DNA from: Flavobacterium sp. MC2016-06
Lineage (GTDB): Bacteria; Bacteroidota; Bacteroidia; Flavobacteriales; Flavobacteriaceae
NCBI RefSeq assembly: GCF_009711165.2
Contig: NZ_WMID02000043.1
Coordinates: 1 to 40,111, forward strand
Length of the DNA: 40,111 nt
Reading direction: 5' to 3'
Shown: in pieces, positions 15,070 through 23,236 of the stretch
Numbering within the stretch: position 1 is the stretch's first letter
Layout: the number at the start of each line of letters is the position of its first letter
Position numbers and translations under genes: made by a program
Notes under the pieces: generated by a model
The model's input: the letters and a program-made list of their open reading frames with translations, nothing else
Told to the model about the DNA's origin: nothing
Database searches by the model: none

Positions 15070-16962
15070 ATGAAACAACTCCGATCTATTTTATTCTTTA
15101 GTGTTTTATTATTTTCTCTTTTTCCATGCTACAGTCAGGAAGAAACTACAGATTCAAGCACTGAAAATGAAATAGAACAAACCGAGAAGATAAATCAGTT
15201 TCATTCAGACATTCAGGTTAAAGAAAATGGAAATATGCTTGTAACCGAAACCATTTCGGTTTATGCAATTGGACAAAAGATAAATCATGGTATTTACAGA
15301 GTACTTCCGTTAACAAGCAATTCATCAAAAGGAAATAAAAACACCTATTATACGATTTTGAGTGTTATTAAAGATGGACTTAAAGAACCGTATCACACAA
15401 AAAGAAATGGAGGTAATCTAAGTTTATATGTTGGAGATAAAGATGCCAGTTTAACAGCAGGAAATTATACTTACAAAATAACGTACGAAGTCGAGGCTCA
15501 AATACATTCGTATAAAGATTTTGATGAAATCTACTGGAATGTAACCGGAAATGAATGGGATTTTGAAATAAACAATGTTTCGGCAACAGTCAGTTTGCCT
15601 GGTTGGGCTTCCGCTATTCAAATGCATTGTTATACGGGAATTTTAGGTTCCAAAGAAAGCAATTGTGATACGAAAGTGGGCGGAAATACCATTTACTTCA
15701 CCTCTAAAAACTTAAAAGAAAATGAAGGTTTTACTGTCGCAGTTGGTTTTCCTAAAGGAATTGTTCATCAACCTTTCTTTTTACCTCATTATAAAATAGA
15801 AGAGTTTTTTTCTTCAGAAAAAATAATTACTGGACTCTTACCTATTTTTATATGTTTCCTTTTTTTCTTTTTTTCTTGGAAAAGATATGGCGAAGACCCT
15901 ATAGAATCAGAGAAAATTGAGTTAACAGATTTAAAAAAACAATTTTCTGCACCAGCATTACAATATCTAAAACAAAGATATTGCAATTCTGATACTTTAT
16001 TGATCACTATAATTAGTTTGTCGCTAAAAGGTGCAATTCAAATTGGCGAAAAAGGAAAAGAAAAATGGTATGAAAGCTTTGAATATTTCTTAACTAAAGG
16101 AACAAAATCCAACGCCTTATCAAAGGAAGAAGAGGAAGTATTTGAATCTTTATTTGAAGAAAGTGACACTGTTACATTAGACAATGAAACCTATAAACTT
16201 TTCAAGAAAGCGACTGAAGTATTAGAAAAGTCTCTTTCAGCTCAATACAATTTAAAAGATTATTTTTCGGCAAATATCTATCAAATACTAATTGGTTTTA
16301 CTGTTACAATTACAGCTCTTGCTGGTTATTGTTACATTACAGAAAGACCACAATTGGGAATTGCCGCATTGGGTGCTTCCTTTTTTGTCATCAGCATTAT
16401 AGCAGTGAGAGCAATAATCAAAACACTCCTAAAAAAAGAATATGCGTATATAGGCTTTTATATTTTCGGAGCTTTCTTCTTCGGAATTTTTGGTTTCGTT
16501 TGTTTTTCTGCCAGTAATATTAATAAAGATTATTCCATTTTAAACGTATTGGTTGTTTTTCTAATAATTACCGGATTTGCCACTTATCTGGTTTTAATCG
16601 GTGCTTATACCAAATTGGGCCTTCAAACAAACCTGCAAATCCAAAAATTCAAGCAGTATTTATTGGCATTTCCTGCAGAACAGAATATCTCTAGTATTGC
16701 CATTTATGAAGAAAACCTTCCTTATGCATTTGCATTAGGGATTCAGGAAAAGTGGAATGAAAAATTTGCTGTTATTTTAAAAAATTTAAATTACACCAGT
16801 AATTGGGTTAGAACCAGCAATGGTTACTCCGATTTTGCGAATAACGGATTTGTTCGTTTTAGAACTTCCTGCACTACCGCAAGCAGTTCACCAAGTAGCG
16901 GAAGTGGTGGAGGAGGAAGTTCTGGCGGCGGAAGCGGCGGCGGCGGAGGTGGCGGCTGGTAG
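15070..16962 (+). CDS. DUF2207 domain membrane protein with glycine-rich tail
   Basis: A 630-residue protein. It has a signal peptide (MKQLRSILFFSVLLFSLFPC..), an extracytoplasmic DUF2207 beta domain (about residues 35-240, containing NHGIYRVLPL) and a transmembrane helix (about 257-275). A cytosolic winged-helix-like stretch follows (LLITIISLSLKGAIQIGEKG, about 310-330). Four more hydrophobic segments lie between about 395 and 515. The C-terminus is low complexity: Ser-rich, then almost pure Gly/Ser ending GGGGGGGW. Family members are predicted membrane proteins of unknown function, often with this same glycine-rich end. Cytosolic exposure of the tail is inferred. It is coupled to the epimerase-like gene; no terminator is evident. 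Confidence 0.88.
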   Translation: MKQLRSILFFSVLLFSLFPCYSQEETTDSSTENEIEQTEKINQFHSDIQVKENGNMLVTETISVYAIGQKINHGIYRVLPLTSNSSKGNKNTYYTILSVIKDGLKEPYHTKRNGGNLSLYVGDKDASLTAGNYTYKITYEVEAQIHSYKDFDEIYWNVTGNEWDFEINNVSATVSLPGWASAIQMHCYTGILGSKESNCDTKVGGNTIYFTSKNLKENEGFTVAVGFPKGIVHQPFFLPHYKIEEFFSSEKIITGLLPIFICFLFFFFSWKRYGEDPIESEKIELTDLKKQFSAPALQYLKQRYCNSDTLLITIISLSLKGAIQIGEKGKEKWYESFEYFLTKGTKSNALSKEEEEVFESLFEESDTVTLDNETYKLFKKATEVLEKSLSAQYNLKDYFSANIYQILIGFTVTITALAGYCYITERPQLGIAALGASFFVISIIAVRAIIKTLLKKEYAYIGFYIFGAFFFGIFGFVCFSASNINKDYSILNVLVVFLIITGFATYLVLIGAYTKLGLQTNLQIQKFKQYLLAFPAEQNISSIAIYEENLPYAFALGIQEKWNEKFAVILKNLNYTSNWVRTSNGYSDFANNGFVRFRTSCTTASSSPSSGSGGGGSSGGGSGGGGGGGW

Positions 16963-17056
16963 AAAATTAAAACTACGTTAGAACAAATTATTCCATTTTT
17001 ATATAAACGAATTTACGTCAAAGTTTAAATTAACTTATATAGTTCAAAACAAAAAA

Positions 17057-17095
17057 ACTTTGCGAACTTTGCAATAAACCCTGCGTCTTTAAGGT
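17057..17095 (+). repeat. CGCAAAG-type dispersed repeat (opposite orientation)
   Basis: AACTTTGCGAACTTTGCAATAAACCCTGCGTCTTTAAGG is read here as two blocks, AACTTTGCGAACTTTGCA and CCTGCGTCTTTAAGG. It is the inverse orientation of the CGCAAAG motif and ends 7 bases before the ogt start, so it lies in the leader of that gene. Confidence 0.6.
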
Positions 17096-17102
17096 AAAAC
17101 AA

Positions 17103-17576
17103 ATGGAACAAACAGTTTACATAGAATCTCCACTCGGCATCACAACTATAATTGGCGATGAAGCTGGTGTTTCTGTGATCTCAGTTACAAAAGAAGGAGA
17201 AGTTTCTACCGAAATTCCAGCAATTTTGCAAGAAGCCGTTTCGCAGCTCAATGATTATTTTGAAGGAAAAAGAACGGATTTCACTTTCAAACTAAACCCA
17301 AAGGGAACAGAATTTCAGCAAAAAGTATGGAAATCATTATTGGAAATTCCATACGGAAAAACGATAAGTTATATGGATCAAACCAAAAAACTTGGCGATA
17401 TAAAGGCAATTCGGGCAGTTGCATCTGCAAACGGTAAAAATCCGCTTTGGATAGTTGTTCCATGCCACAGAGTAATTGGTACAAACGGTTCGCTTACAGG
17501 TTATGCTGGAGGAATCTGGCGTAAGAAATGGCTTTTAGAGCATGAAAACCCAACAAAACAGCAGAGTTTGTTTTAA
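17103..17576 (+). CDS. ogt: Methylated-DNA--protein-cysteine S-methyltransferase
   Basis: A 157-residue suicide DNA-repair protein that moves alkyl groups from O6-alkylguanine to its own cysteine. The acceptor is C121 in VVPCHRVIG. The helix-turn-helix segment (about 74-95, FQQKVWKSLLEIPYGKTISY) and the RAVASANGKNPLWIVVPCHR core are canonical. Length fits Ogt and class I MGMT without the Ada N-terminal domain, so it is a stand-alone enzyme rather than an Ada regulator. ATG at 17103 comes after a CGCAAAG repeat; the following gene is 85 bases away. Confidence 0.95.
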   Translation: MEQTVYIESPLGITTIIGDEAGVSVISVTKEGEVSTEIPAILQEAVSQLNDYFEGKRTDFTFKLNPKGTEFQQKVWKSLLEIPYGKTISYMDQTKKLGDIKAIRAVASANGKNPLWIVVPCHRVIGTNGSLTGYAGGIWRKKWLLEHENPTKQQSLF

Positions 17577-17661
17577 AATCCTAAGAATTTACGCATATTT
17601 GTATATTCACATCTATTCATGATGTCATATTTAGCAACACTTATAGATTAAAAATTAGAAA

Positions 17662-18138
17662 ATGGGACATAATACAGATGCTTTGATTGGACGAATGCCC
17701 ATTAATCTTGAAAAATTAAAATTTTATGGATTGGCAGTAGCTTTCGAAAATGATTATGCCATTATCTTTCTTGAAGATAGTCATCTATTGAATTGGAGTC
17801 GTAAACTAAATTTAAGTTATTATTCAGATAATGAGAATTTAAACTTTGGTGGCGAATTAATTCATTTCCTCGCCAAAGAAATTAACCTCGAAAAATATAC
17901 AATCGTTTACCTAAATGATGAATATTATGGAGAACTATACGAGAATAATCTTAAAACAGACCAAGGTGATGTTAATTTTGTTTTACAAAAATTAGGTGTT
18001 CAACGTCTTGATAAAGAAAATGAATTTCATCAATTAAATCTTAATTATTACCGAATGTCAGAATGCTATTATTGGGAAGGGGAATCAAATTGGGCAAAAT
18101 TTCATAAAAATATCATAGCTGGTCATATCGACAAATAA
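17662..18138 (+). CDS. Conserved-looking protein of unknown function
   Basis: A 158-residue soluble protein that I do not recognise. It has alternating short strands and helices (YGLAVAFENDYAIIFLEDSH near the N-terminus) and many Tyr, Asn and acidic residues. An aromatic cluster is near the end (YYRMSECYYWEGESNWAKF). There is no signal peptide, membrane helix or metal motif. The size and acidic, aromatic character recall bacterial immunity proteins, but no toxin partner is adjacent, so this is speculation. It lies between ogt and a PolB-like exonuclease, with gaps of 85 and 79 bases, and could be co-transcribed with either. Confidence 0.75.
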   Translation: MGHNTDALIGRMPINLEKLKFYGLAVAFENDYAIIFLEDSHLLNWSRKLNLSYYSDNENLNFGGELIHFLAKEINLEKYTIVYLNDEYYGELYENNLKTDQGDVNFVLQKLGVQRLDKENEFHQLNLNYYRMSECYYWEGESNWAKFHKNIIAGHIDK

Positions 18139-18217
18139 AAAGCTATATATTAAACATTATTCGTCAAAATCATGAACCCAATCAAATTCAAAAAAGAACA
18201 TAAAGTCTAAAAAAGAA

Positions 18218-18931
18218 ATGATTGAAAAATTAAACCTCAACAACATTCTATTTCTAGATATAGAAACCGTTCCTGAAGAAGAGCATTTTAATTCGCTTGA
18301 CGCAGAAATGCAATCACTTTGGGATCAAAAAACACAATACCAGCGAAAAGACGATTTTACTCCAGAAGAATTTTACGACCGCGCCGGAATTTGGGCAGAG
18401 TTTGGCAAAATCATTTGTATTTCGGTTGGCTATTTTATGATTAAAGGCGATGTTAGAAATTTTAGAGTAACTTCTTTTTTTGGAGAAGAAAAAAAGCTTC
18501 TTCATGATTTTAATAATCTACTGAATAATCATTTTAATCAACCGCAGCATATTTTGTGCGGGCATAATGCCAAAGAATTTGATATCCCTTTTTTGGCGCG
18601 CCGGATGATTATCAATCAAATCGCAATTCCAAACAAACTGAATCTATTCGGCAAAAAACCTTGGGAGATTCCACATTTAGATACTTTAGAATTATGGAAG
18701 TTTGGTGATTACAAACATTTCACTTCTTTAAAACTGCTCACCAAGATTCTAGGCGTTCCATCGCCAAAAGGCGATATTGACGGAAGTCAGGTAGCACATG
18801 TTTATTATGTTGAAAAAGATATTGACCGAATTATAACGTATTGCGAAAAAGATACGATTGCTGTAGCACAAATTTTCCTTCGTTTACGCCGTGAAGATTT
18901 ATTGATTGACGACGAAATTATTCACGTATGA
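18218..18931 (+). CDS. PolB-like 3'-5' exonuclease (DEDD superfamily)
   Basis: A 237-residue protein of the stand-alone exonuclease family related to the proofreading domain of B-family DNA polymerases (Pfam DNA_pol_B_exo2 type). Exo I is FLDIETVP with D14 and E16. Exo II lies in the CGHNAKEFDIPFLARRM stretch (about residues 108-124). Exo III is YCEKDTIAVAQIF near the C-terminus. Two Mg2+ ions held by these acids would cut single DNA strands from the 3' end. The biological role of this family is little studied. It sits between an orphan gene and an AlkZ-like glycosylase. No terminator follows; a CGCAAAG inverted repeat does. Confidence 0.9.
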   Translation: MIEKLNLNNILFLDIETVPEEEHFNSLDAEMQSLWDQKTQYQRKDDFTPEEFYDRAGIWAEFGKIICISVGYFMIKGDVRNFRVTSFFGEEKKLLHDFNNLLNNHFNQPQHILCGHNAKEFDIPFLARRMIINQIAIPNKLNLFGKKPWEIPHLDTLELWKFGDYKHFTSLKLLTKILGVPSPKGDIDGSQVAHVYYVEKDIDRIITYCEKDTIAVAQIFLRLRREDLLIDDEIIHV

Positions 18932-18982
18932 TTTTTTATTATGGTTTATTTCTAAGTTTATTTGACATACAGATTTATCTAA

Positions 18983-19048
18983 TCTCGCAAAGACGCAAAG
19001 TCGCAAAAATTAAAGTATAGAATAAATAACTTGGTGTCTTTGCGAGAA
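18983..19048. repeat. CGCAAAG-type inverted repeat between exonuclease and AlkZ-like gene
   Basis: TCTCGCAAAGACGCAAAG (18983-19000) is complementary to CTTGGTGTCTTTGCGAGA (19031-19048) at 16 of 18 positions, around a 30-base loop. The right arm would encode the start of a longer reading frame from GTG 19031, which is the main reason for rejecting that start. Confidence 0.75.
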
Positions 19049-19096
19049 ATGCCGATCAAAAAATTAGCGAACTTATATAACTTATATGGTTTAAAA

Positions 19097-20170
19097 ATGA
19101 CAAATCAGGAAATAGCATATCATAGACTTGCTTCTCAAAAATTATATAAAACAAGTCACTGTTCGCCACAAGAAATTGTACGTCATTTGGGTGCAATGCA
19201 GGCGCAGGATTATGCAATGTCAAAATGGGCAATTGGTTCTCGCTGTGATGCTTCAGAAAAAGCGATTGAAGAAGCTATTAATTCGGGAGAAATTATCAGA
19301 ACTCACATTCTTAGACCAACTTGGCATTTGGTTTCCTCTGATGATATTTATTGGATGTTAGCGCTTTCAGCACCGCAAGTGAAAAAATTCACAGCTTCGG
19401 CAGCCAAAAAATACGATTATGATGCTAAAAAATTAGACGCGATTAATGCTTCGATCGAAAAATTATTAGCTGGAAATAATCATTTTACACGCGATGAAAT
19501 CATGCAGGAACTTGGTATTAAAAAAAGTTCGGGTCAAGAATTTCTAAGCGCCGCAATTATGATGAATGCCGAATTAGATGGTTTGGTTTGCAACGGAAAA
19601 ATGAAAGGCAAACAAATTACTTATGCTTTACTCGAAGAAAGAGTATCTAAACCAAAAACAACTTACACAAAAGAAGAAGCTTTAGCCAAATTAGCCAAAC
19701 GTTATTTTGAAAGTCACGGTCCGGCAACTTTACTAGATTTTTCGTGGTGGTCTGGTTTCCCGCCAACAACGGCTAAATTGGCTGTTCATGCAATAGAGTC
19801 TGAACTGAACTCGGTAGAAATTGACAATCAAAAATACTGGTTTGGGAGTGCTGTTTCTAATGTATCGAACTTCCGCGAAAGCGTACATTTTCTTCCCGCA
19901 TTTGATGAAATTTTAATTTCGTATAAAAACCGTGAAGCTTCGATTTTATTAGAACATCAGCCAAAAGCTTTTACTAATAATGGTATTTTTAAACCTATTA
20001 TAGTCGAAAACGGAAAAGTGATTGGTACTTGGAAACGAACAATCAAGAAGGATCACGCTAAAATAGAAACTGATTTTTTTGGAGAAACTCCTGAAAGTCA
20101 AAAAACGGTTATTTTTGAAGCAATTAACTCTTTTGAAAATTATTTGGAAACCAAAATTGTTATCGAATAA
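19097..20170 (+). CDS. AlkZ/YcaQ-like winged-helix DNA glycosylase family protein
   Basis: The start is placed at ATG 19097 (MTNQEIAYHRLASQKLY), giving 357 residues. An in-frame GTG at 19031 would only translate a repeat arm. The protein matches the HTH_42/AlkZ family of winged-helix proteins. The GAMQAQDY segment carries Q35-A-Q37, matching the Q-x-Q catalytic motif reported for Streptomyces AlkZ (YcaQ has Q-x-D). Further family features are an RTHILRPTWHLV strand (about residues 69-80) and a late PAFDE segment. AlkZ enzymes remove bulky alkylated or crosslinked bases; the substrate here is untested. Nearby ogt and the exonuclease fit a repair role. Confidence 0.88.
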   Translation: MTNQEIAYHRLASQKLYKTSHCSPQEIVRHLGAMQAQDYAMSKWAIGSRCDASEKAIEEAINSGEIIRTHILRPTWHLVSSDDIYWMLALSAPQVKKFTASAAKKYDYDAKKLDAINASIEKLLAGNNHFTRDEIMQELGIKKSSGQEFLSAAIMMNAELDGLVCNGKMKGKQITYALLEERVSKPKTTYTKEEALAKLAKRYFESHGPATLLDFSWWSGFPPTTAKLAVHAIESELNSVEIDNQKYWFGSAVSNVSNFRESVHFLPAFDEILISYKNREASILLEHQPKAFTNNGIFKPIIVENGKVIGTWKRTIKKDHAKIETDFFGETPESQKTVIFEAINSFENYLETKIVIE

Positions 20171-20281
20171 GCTGAAATTGGAGCAAAAACATGCGATATT
20201 GTACAAATACTTCTCTTTTAGCAAGTAAAATCTTTGTGCATTTTATCACTAAATAATTACATTTACAAAAAAAACATAATT

Positions 20282-21721
20282 ATGGTATTAAGTAGATTTT
20301 GGTTAGCTATTTTTATTTCGTCTATTGCCTTTATTGTAATCAGTTTGTTTACTGCCAACACTTATACTATTGATTATGTTTTGAATGGTAAAAAAGACGA
20401 TCCTGTTCTGGTTTCTGAAAAATACATAGAGCAGCTTCCTGCTTTTATCAAAGACAGCATTAAAAAAGCGCCAGACCAAACTATGATTATCAATCGTGAT
20501 AAGCTAAATGCTGACACGACTTATGTTTATAAAAACAAAACCGTAAAAATTTTCAGCGGTGTTCAAAAATCTGACGGTTTACTGCCTACTTGTAAAACGA
20601 CTCTGCTTGATTTGGTTTTACCACTTATGGCGTACTTGGCTTTTTTCTGTGGTTTAATGGAACTTTTAATTATTTCTGGAGCATCTGGAAAATTGGCCAA
20701 AGCTTTGAGTCCCGTATTTGTAAAGGTTTTTCCAAGTATTCCTAAAAATCATCCGTCGATCTCGTATATGACTTTAAACTTTGCTGCTAATTTCTTGGGA
20801 TTAGATTCTGCCGCTACTCCATTTGGTCTTAAAGCTATGGAAAGTTTACAGGAAATAAACCCCGACAAAGACAGAGCCAGCGATGCTCAGATTATGTTTA
20901 TGTGTCTGCATGCATCTGGACTTACCTTGATTGCAACTTCTATTATTGGTTATCGTGCTGCTGCAAACGCAACAAATCCAGCCGATGTAATGCTGCCTTG
21001 TATTATTACTTCGTTTATTGGTACAATTGCCGCTTTTTTAATTGTTGGAATCAAACAGAAAATTAACTTCAAAAGTGCTTCTTTGGTTATCGCCTTAATG
21101 GTATTAATCGCTGCTATTGTTGGTTTGTTGATGTATGTGAATCATTTAGATTTGATCGGGAAAAACTATTTTACTTCTAATCTTTCTGGATTGATTTTGG
21201 TTGGAATTATTGCTTTTACGTTGATTTTCTCTTTCCTTCACGAAAAGAAATTTACGGAGGCGAACACTACCGTTTTTGAATCTTTTGTGGTTGGAGCTAA
21301 TAATGGTGTTAAAACCGGAGTTACTATTTTTCCTTATGTATTGGGAATGTTAGTGGCTATTTCTTTATTTAGAAACAGCGGCTTATTTGAAATTATCAGC
21401 AATGGTATCGCTTTTGTTTTCTCAAATATGGGCGTTAATAAAGAAATTACCGATGCGCTTCCTGTAGCAATGCTCCGCCCTTTTAGTTCTGCTGGATCAA
21501 GAGGATTTTTGATTGATTCGATGAATACTTTTGGTGCAGATTCTTTAACGGGAAGATTGAGCAGTATTTTTCAATGCAGTGCCGAAAGTACTTTTTACGT
21601 TATTGCAGTTTACTTTGGTTCTATCAATATAAAAAACACTCGTTATGCTTTAGGCACAATGCTTTTGGTTGATGTAATTTGTGTCATTACTGCCATTTTT
21701 GTGGCGAGCTGGTTTTTCTAA
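20282..21721 (+). CDS. SpmA/SpmB-type nucleoside-recognition (Gate) domain membrane protein
   Basis: The start is placed at ATG 20282 (MVLSRFWLAIFISSIAFIVI), giving 479 residues; an upstream in-frame GTG at 20234 adds an implausible leader. It joins a SpmA-like half and a SpmB-like half, each with a Gate domain, and has about ten to twelve membrane helices. A periplasmic segment (about residues 30-100) sits between helices one and two. Typical stretches are LNFAANFLGLDSAATPFGLK in the first half and FQCSAESTFYVIAVYFG in the second. Spore maturation is only the family name; flavobacteria do not sporulate, and transport of a small solute is the usual guess. A tiny membrane protein gene starts 3 bases after its stop. 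Confidence 0.9.
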   Translation: MVLSRFWLAIFISSIAFIVISLFTANTYTIDYVLNGKKDDPVLVSEKYIEQLPAFIKDSIKKAPDQTMIINRDKLNADTTYVYKNKTVKIFSGVQKSDGLLPTCKTTLLDLVLPLMAYLAFFCGLMELLIISGASGKLAKALSPVFVKVFPSIPKNHPSISYMTLNFAANFLGLDSAATPFGLKAMESLQEINPDKDRASDAQIMFMCLHASGLTLIATSIIGYRAAANATNPADVMLPCIITSFIGTIAAFLIVGIKQKINFKSASLVIALMVLIAAIVGLLMYVNHLDLIGKNYFTSNLSGLILVGIIAFTLIFSFLHEKKFTEANTTVFESFVVGANNGVKTGVTIFPYVLGMLVAISLFRNSGLFEIISNGIAFVFSNMGVNKEITDALPVAMLRPFSSAGSRGFLIDSMNTFGADSLTGRLSSIFQCSAESTFYVIAVYFGSINIKNTRYALGTMLLVDVICVITAIFVASWFF

Positions 21722-21724
21722 TAC

Positions 21725-21895
21725 ATGAGAGAGGTCTCAAAATTGATCTTTTTATTAATTGGAAATCTTTGCAGATGGATTTCTTACGGAGGTTCTAAAT
21801 CTATGGACGAAGTTCTAAAGGAAGACAACGAATTACTTGGGTTTATTGTAGCTGCAATAGTCTTTTTCTTTGTTTTTTATTTTATCAAATTATAG
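21725..21895 (+). CDS. Small membrane protein (56 residues), coupled to the SpmA/B-type gene
   Basis: ATG 21725 to TAG 21893-21895 encodes 56 residues. It starts MREVSKLIFLLIGNLCRWIS, has a short polar centre (SKSMDEVLKEDNEL) and ends in a strongly hydrophobic helix (LGFIVAAIVFFFVFYFIKL). It starts only 3 bases after the previous stop, so it is almost certainly in the same transcript, and its composition is that of a real two-segment membrane protein. Small size makes it easy to overlook. A subunit or regulator of the SpmA/B-type protein is a reasonable guess. Family unknown. Confidence 0.7.
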   Translation: MREVSKLIFLLIGNLCRWISYGGSKSMDEVLKEDNELLGFIVAAIVFFFVFYFIKL

Positions 21896-21965
21896 TATGA
21901 TCTATTAATATTTAAAAATCTAAAATTATTATATATTTATCCCCATTAAAAAAATACCACCTACA

Positions 21966-22436
21966 ATGAAATACTCTTTAATTGCTCTAGTTCTTACACT
22001 TTTTATCTCGTGCAGCAGTAATAATAACAATGATACAGCACCAGATACTACCGATTACGTTGCTAAAAACGAAGCTGAAATCGTAAAATACATCGCTGAT
22101 AATAATTTAACAGCTGTAAAAACAGGCACTGGCTTATATTATGTAATTAATGAACCCGGAACTGGCAAACAGCCTACAGCAACTTCAAATGTAACGGTTG
22201 CTTACAAAGGGTATTATACCAACAAAAGTGTTTTTGATCAAAGTACATCGGCTGGAATTTCGTTTGGATTACAGCAAGTTATAAAAGGATGGACAGAAGG
22301 AATTCCTTTTTTTAAAGAAGGCGGAAGCGGTATTCTTTTAGTTCCGGCAGCCTTAGGTTATGGTAATTATTATTACAACGGTATTCCTGGAGGTTCTGTA
22401 CTTATTTTTGATGTTAAATTGATTTCAGTAAATTAA
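21966..22436 (+). CDS. FKBP-type peptidyl-prolyl isomerase lipoprotein
   Basis: A 156-residue lipoprotein. The lipobox is LFISC with C16 as the lipidated cysteine, followed by a polar linker (SSNNNNDTAPD). The FKBP domain occupies about residues 60-156. It has VAYKGYYTNKSVFDQS, then VIKGWTEGIPFFKEGGSG and LVPAALGYG, all typical for FKBP. It should speed proline isomerisation in exported proteins at the outer or inner membrane. This short FKBP type is similar to the gliding-associated GldI, but that assignment is not supported here. One base separates its stop from the next start. Confidence 0.92.
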   Translation: MKYSLIALVLTLFISCSSNNNNDTAPDTTDYVAKNEAEIVKYIADNNLTAVKTGTGLYYVINEPGTGKQPTATSNVTVAYKGYYTNKSVFDQSTSAGISFGLQQVIKGWTEGIPFFKEGGSGILLVPAALGYGNYYYNGIPGGSVLIFDVKLISVN

Positions 22437-22437
22437 T

Positions 22438-23166
22438 ATGAAAATTCAACATCTATTCTTTTTAGCTCTTTTAATAAGCTGTCAGAAAGAAAAAACGGTT
22501 ACCAAAAAATCAGTCGTTTCTGCTCCTAAAAAGAAAACTGAAATTATTGTTCCTGCAGAAAATGACTTCTCTAAAACAGATACTATTCCAATATCGGAAA
22601 ATGGTGATCCATCAGAAACCGATTATATTCTTGCTCGTGTTTTAAGTCATAAAGTAGATAAAGACAGTATTGTAACCGTAAAATATCAACTAGATTTTTA
22701 CCTGAATAAGATCAAAACAACTTCTACTGAAGTATCTATTGAAAATTATGAAAAAGGATCTGAATGGAGTGCTTCTTTTTCATTAGCTCCAGCTGCTACC
22801 AAAAGATCTTCTTTTATCGAAGTTGATTTTGGTTTTCCTGCTTGTGATTACACACATGAAAATTATTTATATTATTTAAACAACAACGACTTACAAGTTG
22901 TATATCATTGGTTTAGAATGTCTGGTAGTGGCATCTCGATAGAATTTACAAATCCAAGTGAGAAACCCAACCCTGATTTTATCTATTGCAAAACAGTTAT
23001 GTTTGAGTCAGACGATGATAATGATGAAATGGGAACCGAAACTCATTCCGATTCTATTGGTTTTCAATTCAAAAACAACAAATGGACCAAACAGTTACTT
23101 TCTGTAGAAGACAAAGTTTACTTTAAAAAAAGAATGTCTTTTAATGAATTTAATGCTATAAAATAA
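22438..23166 (+). CDS. Lipoprotein of unknown function
   Basis: A 242-residue predicted lipoprotein: MKIQHLFFLALLISC gives a lipobox with C15. A Lys/Thr-rich linker follows, then a beta-rich domain (about residues 60-235) that I do not recognise. Features include EVDFGFPACDYTHENYLYYL (about 129-148) and an acidic ESDDDNDEMGTE patch (about 190-201). It starts one base after the FKBP lipoprotein stop, so the two are translated together and may share a partner in the envelope. No terminator is evident before the fumarase promoter. Confidence 0.82.
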   Translation: MKIQHLFFLALLISCQKEKTVTKKSVVSAPKKKTEIIVPAENDFSKTDTIPISENGDPSETDYILARVLSHKVDKDSIVTVKYQLDFYLNKIKTTSTEVSIENYEKGSEWSASFSLAPAATKRSSFIEVDFGFPACDYTHENYLYYLNNNDLQVVYHWFRMSGSGISIEFTNPSEKPNPDFIYCKTVMFESDDDNDEMGTETHSDSIGFQFKNNKWTKQLLSVEDKVYFKKRMSFNEFNAIK

Positions 23167-23213
23167 ACTCCTGCAGCAGCCTTATTCAAAATCTTTCTAA
23201 GATAAATAATTTT

Positions 23214-23221
23214 TAACTTTG
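23214..23221 (+). promoter_or_regulatory. Candidate -7 box (TAACTTTG) for fumarase
   Basis: TAACTTTG matches TAnnTTTG and ends 15 bases before ATG 23237, suggesting a very short leader. No exact TTTG at -33. Confidence 0.5.
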
Positions 23222-23236
23222 TAAAAAAACAAAGCA

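Noticed and set aside
19031..19096. Longer N-terminus for the AlkZ-like protein from GTG 19031
   Set aside because: The extra codons translate the right arm of a CGCAAAG inverted repeat, and the family N-terminus begins at ATG 19097.
20282..21721. Sign of sporulation
   Set aside because: SpmA/SpmB is only a family name; the other genes point to a non-sporulating flavobacterium.
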